Shown piece after piece: positions 1-7,373 of a DNA stretch of 64,000 nt. The translations under genes and the position numbers were made by a program. This DNA comes from CAWELS01 sp964468205 (GTDB taxonomy: Bacteria; Acidobacteriota; Terriglobia; Bryobacterales; Bryobacteraceae): NCBI GenBank assembly GCA_964468205.1, contig CAYXVG010000033.1, forward strand, positions 1-64,000. The letters run 5' to 3'. The notes below the pieces were generated by a model. That model was given only the letters and a program-made list of their open reading frames with translations. It searched no databases and was not told where the DNA came from. How positions within the stretch are numbered: position 1 is the first letter of the stretch; every line of letters starts with the position of its first letter.

Positions 1-133
1 GCGGATTATCTGGACGCGCCCGGCGCTGGCGGAACGAATCCGTTCCGCTTCGCGGCGCATTTTAGAAAAGGGAAAGTGTACTGTTGTGCATAGATTTACG
101 GCGCTAGCTCTGCTAGCCTACCAAGGGAGGCCC

Positions 134-148
134 CCCGGCTCTGCCGGG
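134..148. repeat. Left-end hairpin of the IS element
   Basis: A perfect 6-bp stem (cccggc / gccggg) with a 3-nt tct loop. Its sequence resembles the hairpin at 759-777 on the other side of the transposase, as expected for the structures TnpA binds at the two ends. Confidence 0.6.
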
Positions 149-234
149 TAGGCAGCCAATGTTTGACAATTCCGGACGTCCATCGCGCAAACTCCAATAC
201 GTGAGCCGCCGAGCACACGAAAGGAGTTATTGCG

Positions 235-666
235 ATGGACGAGTACCAGAGTTGAAGCCATACGGCGTGGGAGTGCAGATACCAGGTGGTGTTCATTCCG
301 AAGCGCCGTCGAAAGACGTTGTAGGTGCAGTTGAGGAAGTACTTGGGAGAGATCTTCCGTCGGTTGGCGAAGCAGAAAGAGAGTCGAATCGAAGAAGGAC
401 ATCTGATGAGCGATCACGTCCATATGCTGATCGCCATCCCACCGAAGCATGCGGTGTCCCAAGTGATCGGCTTCATTAAAGGCAAGAGCGCGATCCATTT
501 GGCGAGAGTCTACGGAGAGCGCAAACGGAATTTCGTGGGCCGGCACTTTTGGGCCCGCGGATACTTTGTCTCGACTGTCGGGCGCGATGAACAACAGATC
601 CGGACCTACATCCGCAACCAGGAACGAGAGGACGAACGACTGGATCAGTTGCAATTCCCGTACTGA
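235..666 (+). pseudogene. tnpA: IS200/IS605 Y1 transposase TnpA, two in-frame nonsense codons
   Basis: Read from the ATG at 235, the frame matches IS200/IS605 TnpA throughout (SHTAWEC, YQVVFIPKRRRK, EEGHLMSDHVHMLI, IKGKSAIH, GYFVSTVGRDE). It is interrupted by TGA at 253-255 and TAG at 322-324. No frameshift is present. The HUH motif (HVHMLI) and the catalytic tyrosine region (TYIRNQE) lie after the stops and are intact, so a GTG at 325 could still give a 113-residue product lacking the N-terminal beta strand. An AAGGAG-like site stands ahead of the original ATG. The single-base nature of both lesions suggests recent decay. Full-length relatives have about 140 residues, matching the joined frame. 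Confidence 0.85.
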
Positions 667-676
667 GGTGTCAGCC

Positions 677-777
677 AGCCACCGTTGAGGTGGCTCCAAT
701 AGGACGGGGCCACGTCAGCGGCCCCGCATAGCCGCTTTGAGCGGCTCACAAACTAAAGCCCCCGGCTTTGCCCGGGG
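677..777. repeat. Four consecutive hairpins in the IS right end
   Basis: Directly after the transposase stop are agccacc/ggtggct (677-695), ggggcc/ggcccc (706-725), agccgc/gcggct (730-746) and the imperfect cccccgg/cccgggg stem (759-777). The last resembles the left-end hairpin and is the best candidate for the TnpA-binding structure. The others may be part of the end or act as transcription stops. Confidence 0.55.
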
Positions 778-855
778 ATACTTACCGCGGTCCGCAATGC
801 GAAGTATCCACACATATCTTTCAACGCTTTAGCGGCCTGAAGCGTCTAAACAAGT

Positions 856-1527
856 GTGAAGGATCTCCTGCGCCAATCGTGCCTGATTGCGGTGCAAGCT
901 GTTGTGATCGCGGCTCTTAGCCCGGCCGCAACGACTATTGACCTTAGCGCGGCCATCGATGGCGTCGAAGAGCGCTACAACCGGCCCAAGACGATGCGCC
1001 TTGGGTTCGTTCAGCGCTATACGTGGCCCGGACGGCCCCCCAGGACCGAAAGTGGCGATCTCTTTCTTAGCAAGCCGAAACGGATGCGTTGGGAATACAG
1101 TGACCCGCCGGGCAAGCTCTTTCTCTCCGACGGCGACCATGTTTACCTGTACAGCCCTGTGTCGAACCGGGTGGAAAAGATGCCGCTTAAGGAGAGTGGC
1201 GACATGCGGACCCCCCTAGCCTTCCTGATCGGAAGAGTCGACTTAAGACGGGACTTCCGGGAGTTTCGGTCCCGGCCAAACGGCGAAGATCTGGAGGTAG
1301 TTGCCCTCCCCAAGTCCAAGAAGGCGCCATATGAACGGGTGGAGTTTCTGCTCACGCCCGAGTACCGGATCAAACGCCTGATGGTGCACGGGCATGACCA
1401 ATCCGTGATGGAGTTTCAGTTTTCGCAGGAAGTCCCCAACCCGGGACTGGACCCAGGACTGTTCGATTTTCAGATGCCCGCCGGGGCGGAATTTGTGGAG
1501 ATTACCGGCGACGAGCCGGTCCAATAA
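856..1527 (+). CDS. lolA: LolA-family outer-membrane lipoprotein carrier protein
   Basis: 223 residues with a GTG start and a hydrophobic N-terminal signal (about residues 8-25), so the product is periplasmic. The conserved LolA core is visible: an N-terminal helix with ERYNRPKTM, then RTESGDLFLSKPKRMRWEY, PPGKLFLSDGDHVYLYSP and the C-terminal beta strands ending FDFQMPAGAEF. LolA ferries lipoproteins from LolCDE across the periplasm. It stands three bases before a pilC/gspF-like gene, heading the pilus/secretion operon, so it may serve that machine (for example its pilotin or secretin) rather than act as the general carrier. The start is the only plausible one but lacks a strong ribosome-binding site. 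Confidence 0.85.
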   Translation: MKDLLRQSCLIAVQAVVIAALSPAATTIDLSAAIDGVEERYNRPKTMRLGFVQRYTWPGRPPRTESGDLFLSKPKRMRWEYSDPPGKLFLSDGDHVYLYSPVSNRVEKMPLKESGDMRTPLAFLIGRVDLRRDFREFRSRPNGEDLEVVALPKSKKAPYERVEFLLTPEYRIKRLMVHGHDQSVMEFQFSQEVPNPGLDPGLFDFQMPAGAEFVEITGDEPVQ

Positions 1528-1530
1528 GCA

Positions 1531-2742
1531 GTGGCTGAGTGGGTGCTCAAATACGCGGATCCGCGCGGAGAGATCCGCCAAGAGGTGGTGGAGGGCGACT
1601 CCGCCCAGACACTGAAAGATAAGTATAGCCAGCAGGGTTTACTGGTCTACTGGGTGAAGCCCAGAGGGGAACTCGGCGGCCTCTCGCGGAGTCTTGGCGG
1701 CGGCAGAAAGAAAATCAATCAGGAGAAGTTCCTGATCTTTAACCAACAGTTCGTCACCCTGGTAAAGGCCGGCCTGCCGATTTTGAAGGCGCTTGACTTG
1801 CTTGCCGAACGCCTTACCGACGCAAAATTGGGCAAATTCATTAAGGGCGTTCGGGACGACGTACGGACAGGATTGAGCCTCTCGGACGCTTTCGCCAACC
1901 AGAAGGTTTTTCCGTCGATCTATGTCACGTCGATCATGGCTGGTGAAAAGAGTGGATCGTTGGCCGAGGTGCTCGAGCGCTATATCACCTACGAAAAGCT
2001 GGCGCTGGCGGTGAAGAAGAAGGTGACGCTTTCGCTTCTGTATCCTTCGATTCTTATTGTTCTAACGGCGGCGCTAATCGTGTTTCTCGTGACCTACGTG
2101 GTGCCAAACTTCGCCGAGCTTTATGAAAGCATGTCAGCGAAGCTGCCCGGCCCAACCCTGTTCCTCATCGCCGTCGGCACCACCGCGCAGAAGTACGTGC
2201 TGTTGGTCGCGGGGCTGATTGCCGGCGCGGCCGTGGCTTTCCGCTTTTGGTCCAGGGGCGAGCGGGCGCGGGAACGGCTGGACCTCATAAAAGTGAAGAC
2301 GCCGGTGCTGGGGGAGATCTGGACGAAGTACCAGGTGGCGCAGCTCTCGCGGGTGATCAGCACGCTGCTTATGGGCGGCATTCCACTGGTGCAGTCGCTC
2401 GAGACCGCGGGCAATTCGCTCGGCTCACGGCTGCTCCGGAAGTCGATCGAAAAGGCCCGCAGAATGGTCAAGGAGGGGCAGAGCCTCTCGGTGGCGCTGC
2501 AGTCGACAGGCATCTTCCCTCCTCTCTCGGTGGACATGATGGAGGTCGGCGAGTCCACCGGAGCGCTCCCGCAGATGCTCAACAGCGTGGCGGAATTCTA
2601 CGAGGATGACGTGCAGACAAGAATGCAGGCGGCCCTCTCGTTGATTGAGCCGGCCATCATGCTATTCATGGGCGGATTTGTCGCGTTCGTGCTAGTCGCC
2701 CTCTACCTGCCGATCTTCTCGCTGGCCGACACCTTGCGGTAG
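1531..2742 (+). CDS. pilC: Type IV pilus / type II secretion inner-membrane platform protein (PilC/GspF)
   Basis: 403 residues, the usual length for PilC/GspF. Two T2SSF domains are visible (about residues 65-190 and 265-390), each beginning with a soluble helical part (FNQQFVTLVKAGLPILKALDLL; YQVAQLSRVISTLLMGGIPLVQSLE). Transmembrane segments lie near residues 165-190, 215-235 and at the C-terminus (IMLFMGGFVAFVLVALYLPIF). The protein links the assembly ATPase to pilin subunits in the inner membrane. It starts with GTG three bases after lolA and is followed 26 bp later by the ATPase. The sequence does not decide whether the machine is a pilus or a secretion system. Confidence 0.93.
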   Translation: MAEWVLKYADPRGEIRQEVVEGDSAQTLKDKYSQQGLLVYWVKPRGELGGLSRSLGGGRKKINQEKFLIFNQQFVTLVKAGLPILKALDLLAERLTDAKLGKFIKGVRDDVRTGLSLSDAFANQKVFPSIYVTSIMAGEKSGSLAEVLERYITYEKLALAVKKKVTLSLLYPSILIVLTAALIVFLVTYVVPNFAELYESMSAKLPGPTLFLIAVGTTAQKYVLLVAGLIAGAAVAFRFWSRGERARERLDLIKVKTPVLGEIWTKYQVAQLSRVISTLLMGGIPLVQSLETAGNSLGSRLLRKSIEKARRMVKEGQSLSVALQSTGIFPPLSVDMMEVGESTGALPQMLNSVAEFYEDDVQTRMQAALSLIEPAIMLFMGGFVAFVLVALYLPIFSLADTLR

Positions 2743-2768
2743 GGAGCATGAGTTAAGGAATCACGCAT

Positions 2769-4388
2769 ATGGCGGAACCGGAAATCAAGAAGAACACGAA
2801 CGCCGAAGAGGCCGAACAAGCGCGGGCGCTCGCCTCGCGCTACCGCTGTGATTTCGTCGATCTGCGGGAAGCCCACATCGATCACGAACTCTTCACCTCT
2901 ATCCCAGTGGACCTCATGTTCCGCTACAATTTCGTGCCGCTCCAGGCTGAAAACGGCACGCTCGACATCGCGTTGGCCGACCCGCGCAATCTAAATCTAA
3001 TCGACGAGCTTTCGATCCTGCTCCGCAAACGGCTGCGCGTAAAGGTGGCCACACTCGGCCAGATTGCCGATTTGCTGAAGAAAACGGAGCAGTCCCAGCG
3101 CGTGCTCGAGGAGGTCACGGAAGGCTTCGCTCTCGACGTTGTCGCGGCGGAGGAGAACCAGGACGAGACGCTCTCGATTGACAAGCTAACCGCGGATAGC
3201 GACATCGCCCCGGTCATCAAGCTGGTGGATACCACGATCTTCAACGCCCTCGAGCGGCGAGCGAGCGACATTCACATCGAGACCCGCGACCAGGAAGTCG
3301 CCATAAAGTACCGTATCGACGGCGTCCTGCATTACGCCATGCCGCCAATCGCAAAGGATTGGCATGCGACGATCATCTCTCGCATCAAGGTGATGAGCGA
3401 ACTCGACATCGCCGAGCGGCGCATCCCGCAGGATGGCCGTTTCCGCGTCCGCTACAAGAGCCGGCTCATCGACTTCCGAGTCTCCATCATGCCCACGGTC
3501 TACGGGGAGGACGCCGTGCTTCGCGTCCTTGACAAGGAGTCGATGAGCGAGAAGTTCTCCTCGCTCAGCCTCGAAGTGGTTGGCTTCTCCGATGACGACC
3601 TGGTCAAGTTCCGCCGCTACATCAAGGAGCCATACGGCATGGTGCTGGTTACGGGCCCGACCGGCTCGGGGAAAACGACGACTCTGTATGCGGCGCTGAG
3701 CGAAATCCAGAACGACGAGGACAAGATCATCACGATCGAAGACCCGGTGGAGTATCAGATTAAAGGCATCACGCAGATTCCGGTCAACGAGAAGAAGGGA
3801 CTCACGTTCGCCCGCGGGCTCCGGTCGATCCTGCGACATGACCCTGACAAGATCATGGTCGGCGAGATTCGCGACCAGGAGACGGCGCAGATCGCCATCA
3901 ATGCCGCGCTCACCGGGCATTTGGTCTTCACCACCGTTCACGCCAACAATGTTCTCGACGTCTTGGGGCGGTTCCTGAACATGGGCGTCGAGCCGTACAA
4001 CTTCGTTTCAGCATTGAACTGCATCTTGGCGCAGCGGCTGGTTCGCGTGATCTGTCCGTTCTGTAAGAAGAAGGTGAGCTACCCGGATGACTATCTGCGC
4101 GAAAGCGGCCTTGATGCAGCCGAGTGGCGGGAGGTTTCCCTTTACGAAGGGGACGGTTGTTTCGAGTGCGGCGGTACCGGGTTCCGCGGCCGAACTGCGA
4201 TCCACGAATTGCTGGATCTTAGTGAGAAGATCCGCGAAATGATTCTTGACCGCCGGGCTGGCTCCGAGATTCGCCGGCAGGCCAGGGAAGAAGGGATGAC
4301 CTTCCTGCGTGAGTCGGCGATCGAGAAGGCCCGTCTCGGAGAGACAACGCTGCGGGAGATCAACAAGGTTACGTTTATCGAGGGGTAA
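2769..4388 (+). CDS. pilB: Type IV pilus / type II secretion assembly ATPase (PilB/GspE)
   Basis: 539 residues. The N-terminal T2SSE_N-like domain (about 20-140) is followed by the RecA-like ATPase. Walker A is GPTGSGKT at residues 296-303, an Asp box (IITIEDPVEY) and Walker B (IMVGEIRDQETA) follow, and the His box region reads TGHLVFTTVHAN. A tetracysteine zinc module (CxxC at 429/432 and 464/467) is typical of PilB and GspE and absent from PilT. The cytoplasmic hexamer powers pilus or pseudopilus extension. It is part of the lolA-pseudopilin run, with pilM starting 11 bp downstream. Confidence 0.95.
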   Translation: MAEPEIKKNTNAEEAEQARALASRYRCDFVDLREAHIDHELFTSIPVDLMFRYNFVPLQAENGTLDIALADPRNLNLIDELSILLRKRLRVKVATLGQIADLLKKTEQSQRVLEEVTEGFALDVVAAEENQDETLSIDKLTADSDIAPVIKLVDTTIFNALERRASDIHIETRDQEVAIKYRIDGVLHYAMPPIAKDWHATIISRIKVMSELDIAERRIPQDGRFRVRYKSRLIDFRVSIMPTVYGEDAVLRVLDKESMSEKFSSLSLEVVGFSDDDLVKFRRYIKEPYGMVLVTGPTGSGKTTTLYAALSEIQNDEDKIITIEDPVEYQIKGITQIPVNEKKGLTFARGLRSILRHDPDKIMVGEIRDQETAQIAINAALTGHLVFTTVHANNVLDVLGRFLNMGVEPYNFVSALNCILAQRLVRVICPFCKKKVSYPDDYLRESGLDAAEWREVSLYEGDGCFECGGTGFRGRTAIHELLDLSEKIREMILDRRAGSEIRRQAREEGMTFLRESAIEKARLGETTLREINKVTFIEG

Positions 4389-4399
4389 CGAAAGAAGAA

Positions 4400-5293
4400 A
4401 TGAGTGCGTGGAAACAGATCAAGCGGATTTGGCAGGAACCGCCGCCGGCGCATGTCTTTGAGATTTCGGCGGCTGGAGTTGCCTGGTCCCGCGAAGTCGA
4501 CAAGAACCGCATCTTCGGATTCCAACCCTTTGACTCCGATGTGCTCGCGATATCGCCGCTGAAGGACAACGTTGTAAGGCCGGAGCAATTCTTCGAACTG
4601 GTCCGGAGCCTGGCGCCGGAGAACGGGAAATTCCGGAATCGGGCCACGGCGGTGATTTTGCCTGACTACAGTGCGCGCGTCGCCGTGCTCGATTTCGATA
4701 ACTTCCCGGCAGCCAAAATGGAGCAAGAGTCCCTGATACGCTTCCGCTTGAAAAGAAGTATCCCTTTCGACCTCGGAGCGGCGAGCGTGAGCTACTATCC
4801 GCAGGCCGGCGCCGGATCGAAGAAGCACGAGGTGGTGGCGGCCGCGGCGGCGCTGGAGATTATCGCGCGCTACGAAGCCGCGTTTAGAAACGCCGGGTTC
4901 GAGCCGGGATTCGTGACCACATCCACGCTGGCCGCGCTGAATCTCGTGAACGGCGGCGGTGTCAGCGTGATGGCCAAGCTGAACGGAACAGTGATGTCGG
5001 CGGCGGTGGTCGATGGGACGCATCTCCGGCTCCTGCGCTGTGTAGAGTTGCCGGAAAGTTCACTGGCGGAGGTGTTGCGGGTGCTGTTTCCGACTTTCGC
5101 CTATGTGGAAGACGAACTGGGAACGAGGCCGGGCAAGCTATTGCATTGCGGTTTCGGCGGTCTGATGCCGGAGTTGGGCGAACGTGCCGCCGCCGAGCTC
5201 GACATCGTTGTCGAACCGCTGCGTGCCAGCTTGGGGCAACCAGACGAAACCAATGCGGGCCTGCTCGGTTTTCTCGACGGAGCAGGGGAGTAG
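4400..5293 (+). CDS. pilM: PilM-like actin-fold assembly protein
   Basis: 297 residues with the PilM/FtsA-like fold. The N-terminus reads HVFEISAAGVAWSR and the middle has AVLDFDNFPAAKMEQESLIRFRLKRSIPFDL, the region where PilM contacts partner proteins. The ATP-binding segments are weaker than in classical PilM, and the protein is shorter than the roughly 350 residues of Pseudomonas PilM. PilM binds the cytoplasmic N-terminus of PilN and couples the PilB motor to the periplasmic ring. Gene order pilM-N-O confirms the identity even where the sequence is divergent. Confidence 0.8.
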   Translation: MSAWKQIKRIWQEPPPAHVFEISAAGVAWSREVDKNRIFGFQPFDSDVLAISPLKDNVVRPEQFFELVRSLAPENGKFRNRATAVILPDYSARVAVLDFDNFPAAKMEQESLIRFRLKRSIPFDLGAASVSYYPQAGAGSKKHEVVAAAAALEIIARYEAAFRNAGFEPGFVTTSTLAALNLVNGGGVSVMAKLNGTVMSAAVVDGTHLRLLRCVELPESSLAEVLRVLFPTFAYVEDELGTRPGKLLHCGFGGLMPELGERAAAELDIVVEPLRASLGQPDETNAGLLGFLDGAGE

Positions 5294-5297
5294 ATTG

Positions 5298-5870
5298 ATG
5301 CCTGGAGCAATGAACATAAACCTGGCCAGCAGGCCTTTCCGGCGGGACCGGCCGATGCTGGCAGCTTCCATCGCCGTCGCCGTGATTCTGGCCGGCATGC
5401 TGGGAATGCTGCTCTATCTGATCTCCGTGGTGAGATACGAGGGCGCCGAAACGGCGGAGGCGATCCGGATCACGGAGGCCGAGTTACGGGAGCTCACAGC
5501 CGCAGAGAGCCAGTTGCAGAACGAGTTTCTAAGGCCGGAGAACGAAGTGATGCTCGACAGAAGTCTATTCCTTAACGCGCTGCTCGTCCGGAAAGGCGTG
5601 AGTTGGACGCTTCTGTTTGGCGACCTTGAGGAAGTGCTGCCGTACAACGTCAAACTTATTCAGGTCCGGCCGCAGATAACCGTGGACAACCAGGTGCGGC
5701 TCGAGATGATGGTTGCCTCTCAGTCCGCCGAGCCGGTGATTGAAATGCTGAGGGCGATGGAAAGCTCCGAACTCTTCAATTCGATGTCGGTTCCAGCGGC
5801 GCTGCCCCCGACCGAGACGGAGCCGCTGTTTCGCTATCGCGTGAGCGTGAACTATGAACGTGAACTCTAA
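5298..5870 (+). CDS. pilN: PilN-like inner-membrane alignment protein
   Basis: 190 residues from the ATG at 5298, chosen because aggggag stands about 7 bases upstream. A longer in-frame reading exists but overlaps pilM. The short cytoplasmic N-terminus contains NLASRPFRRDR, the equivalent of the INLLP(Y/W)R motif that docks PilN into PilM. One transmembrane helix (about 20-45) follows, then a coiled coil and a small periplasmic ferredoxin-like domain. It pairs with PilO as a heterodimer. Its end overlaps the pilO start by 17 bases, suggesting coupled translation. Confidence 0.8.
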   Translation: MPGAMNINLASRPFRRDRPMLAASIAVAVILAGMLGMLLYLISVVRYEGAETAEAIRITEAELRELTAAESQLQNEFLRPENEVMLDRSLFLNALLVRKGVSWTLLFGDLEEVLPYNVKLIQVRPQITVDNQVRLEMMVASQSAEPVIEMLRAMESSELFNSMSVPAALPPTETEPLFRYRVSVNYEREL

Positions 5871-6600
5871 ACTTGGATCGCTGACCAAGCAACTGAGAGG
5901 GAGCAGAAAGCAACTTCGGCGTGATCCGCGCATCGTTATGCGAGCGATCCTTGGGGTACTCCTCGTAGCCAACATTGCCGCAGCGCTCCTGCTATTTCGC
6001 CCCTGGGCCGCCTCACCGGAGGAGCTCACACGCCGCCTGTCGCAGTTGCGGGGGCAAGTAGAGCAGAAGCAGTTGCTGGTTGAGCGGCTGCGGACGCTCA
6101 TGGAGAAATCGCACCGGGCACGGGACGAAGGCGACGCATTCATGGATGAATACTTCCTGGATGCCCGCACGGCTTCCTCAACCATAATCGCGGAGTTGAA
6201 AGACTATGCCGAGAAGGCCAACGTGAAGCAAGAGGAGCACGCTTTCTCGTCCGATCCGATCGAAGGCAGCGATGACCTCTACATGATGACCATCTCCGGC
6301 AACTACGCCGGCGAATACAATGACCTCCTCCAGTTCGTCAATCTGATTGACCGTTCGCCGCAGTTCCTGATCCTGGATACGTTGACCGCCTCGCCGGAAC
6401 GCACCGGTTCCGCTCTCAAAATGAACTTCAAGATGAATGCTCTTATTCTAGAAGGGAAGGGCCTTTCGCAGGTGCAGGAGGCGACCGCGGTAGCCGAAGA
6501 AGGTGCGGACATCGAAAGTGACAAAACAAAGCCAAACGCCGAGTTGGCGCCAGCGGGGGTAGAATCCGAGGCGCCGCCCACGGAGGCGCGGACGGAATGA
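5854..6600 (+). CDS. pilO: PilO-like inner-membrane alignment protein
   Basis: 248 residues: a basic cytoplasmic N-terminus, one transmembrane helix (about 30-48), a heptad-rich coiled coil (about 52-90) and a periplasmic domain with YMMTISGNYAGEYNDLLQFV, typical of PilO. The acidic, Ala/Pro-rich C-terminal tail (about 205-248) is low complexity and not a usual part of the family. It overlaps pilN at its start and the next gene by ATGA at its end. The PilN/PilO heterodimer links PilM to PilP and so to the outer-membrane secretin. Confidence 0.82.
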   Translation: MNVNSKLGSLTKQLRGSRKQLRRDPRIVMRAILGVLLVANIAAALLLFRPWAASPEELTRRLSQLRGQVEQKQLLVERLRTLMEKSHRARDEGDAFMDEYFLDARTASSTIIAELKDYAEKANVKQEEHAFSSDPIEGSDDLYMMTISGNYAGEYNDLLQFVNLIDRSPQFLILDTLTASPERTGSALKMNFKMNALILEGKGLSQVQEATAVAEEGADIESDKTKPNAELAPAGVESEAPPTEARTE

Positions 6601-7313
6601 AGCTCGGAGCCGAACCGAAAAAGACGGCGATTCTCGCCGGACTGCTGTGCGTGGCCGGATACCTGTTCTGGAGCAACGTGTTGTCGAGCGGCGACGGAGA
6701 CTACACTCCGCCTCCGGCACGAACCACGGCTTCAACGCCGCCGCCCGCGCAGTCAAAGACCGTGGTTTCCCGGCCGGCGTCGGGGCGCAACGCGCGGGCG
6801 CCAGCCCGGCAGCGAGGGGTGCGGGAGTTCCGGCCCTCCCTGAAACCAAGGCGCGAAGAGGACCGTCCAGATCCCATGACGATCGATCCCACCTTGCGTT
6901 TGGATTTGCTGGCCAAACTGCAGGATGTGGAAATCCAGGATGTAAAGCGCAGTCTGTTCGATTTCGGCCGTCCGCCGGCGCCGAAGCCGAAAGACGAACC
7001 GAAGATCGAGCCAGCGAAGCTCGAGGAGATTCGCCGGAAACAAGAGGAGGCCGCGGCGAATCTGGCGAAGAAGACCACAAAGCCGCCGCCCCCGCCGATT
7101 AACCTGAAGTTCTACGGTTTCATCAGCGCGGTCGATGCGGAGCGAAAACGGGCGTTTTTCCTCGATGGCGAGGACATCTTCGTGGCCACTGAGGGCGAGA
7201 CTGTCAAGACGGGCCGGTATAAGATCGTGAAGATTGGCGTCAACTCCGCGGTGGTCGAGGACACGGAAAACGACCACCAGCAGACACTGAAACTCGAGGA
7301 GGCGAGAAGCTAG
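6597..7313 (+). CDS. PilP/GspC-like periplasmic linker protein
   Basis: 238 residues. A single N-terminal membrane anchor (about 10-27) is followed by a long Pro/Arg/Lys-rich linker and a compact C-terminal domain (about 165-235) with NLKFYGFISAVDAERKRAFF and a GRYKIVKIGVNSAVVED strand pattern. That layout matches the HR domain of GspC and PilP, which binds the secretin. The position immediately after pilO, with a 4-base overlap, is exactly where pilP normally lies. There is no lipobox, so it resembles GspC in topology more than lipoprotein PilP. No secretin gene follows in this window. Confidence 0.65.
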   Translation: MKLGAEPKKTAILAGLLCVAGYLFWSNVLSSGDGDYTPPPARTTASTPPPAQSKTVVSRPASGRNARAPARQRGVREFRPSLKPRREEDRPDPMTIDPTLRLDLLAKLQDVEIQDVKRSLFDFGRPPAPKPKDEPKIEPAKLEEIRRKQEEAAANLAKKTTKPPPPPINLKFYGFISAVDAERKRAFFLDGEDIFVATEGETVKTGRYKIVKIGVNSAVVEDTENDHQQTLKLEEARS

Positions 7314-7373
7314 CCGCGGGACTGACACATTCGACCTCGGAGAGAGTGGTCAGCTAACGGCCAGGAGAGTGCC

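Larger units (their letters stand above)
120..785 (+). mobile_element. Degenerate IS200/IS605-family insertion sequence
   Basis: About 660 bp holding one small Y1 transposase reading frame and no terminal inverted repeats, as expected for this family. Instead, both ends carry subterminal hairpins of similar sequence: cccggc/gccggg at 134-148 on the left and an imperfect cccccgg...cccgggg hairpin at 759-777 on the right. The family moves as single-stranded DNA by recognising such hairpins. The exact ends are inferred, since the cleavage sites cannot be fixed from one copy. The transposase is broken, so the element is probably immobile unless helped in trans. Confidence 0.75.

Noticed and set aside
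1..93. A 30-codon open frame at the left edge ending in TAG at 91-93
   Set aside because: It could be the tail of a gene that begins outside the window, but the translated sequence shows no recognisable motif and ends in a stretch without coding character.
3186..5023. Long antisense open frames opposite pilB and pilM
   Set aside because: They arise from GC-rich third positions of well-supported genes and show no domain, start signal or hydrophobic pattern.
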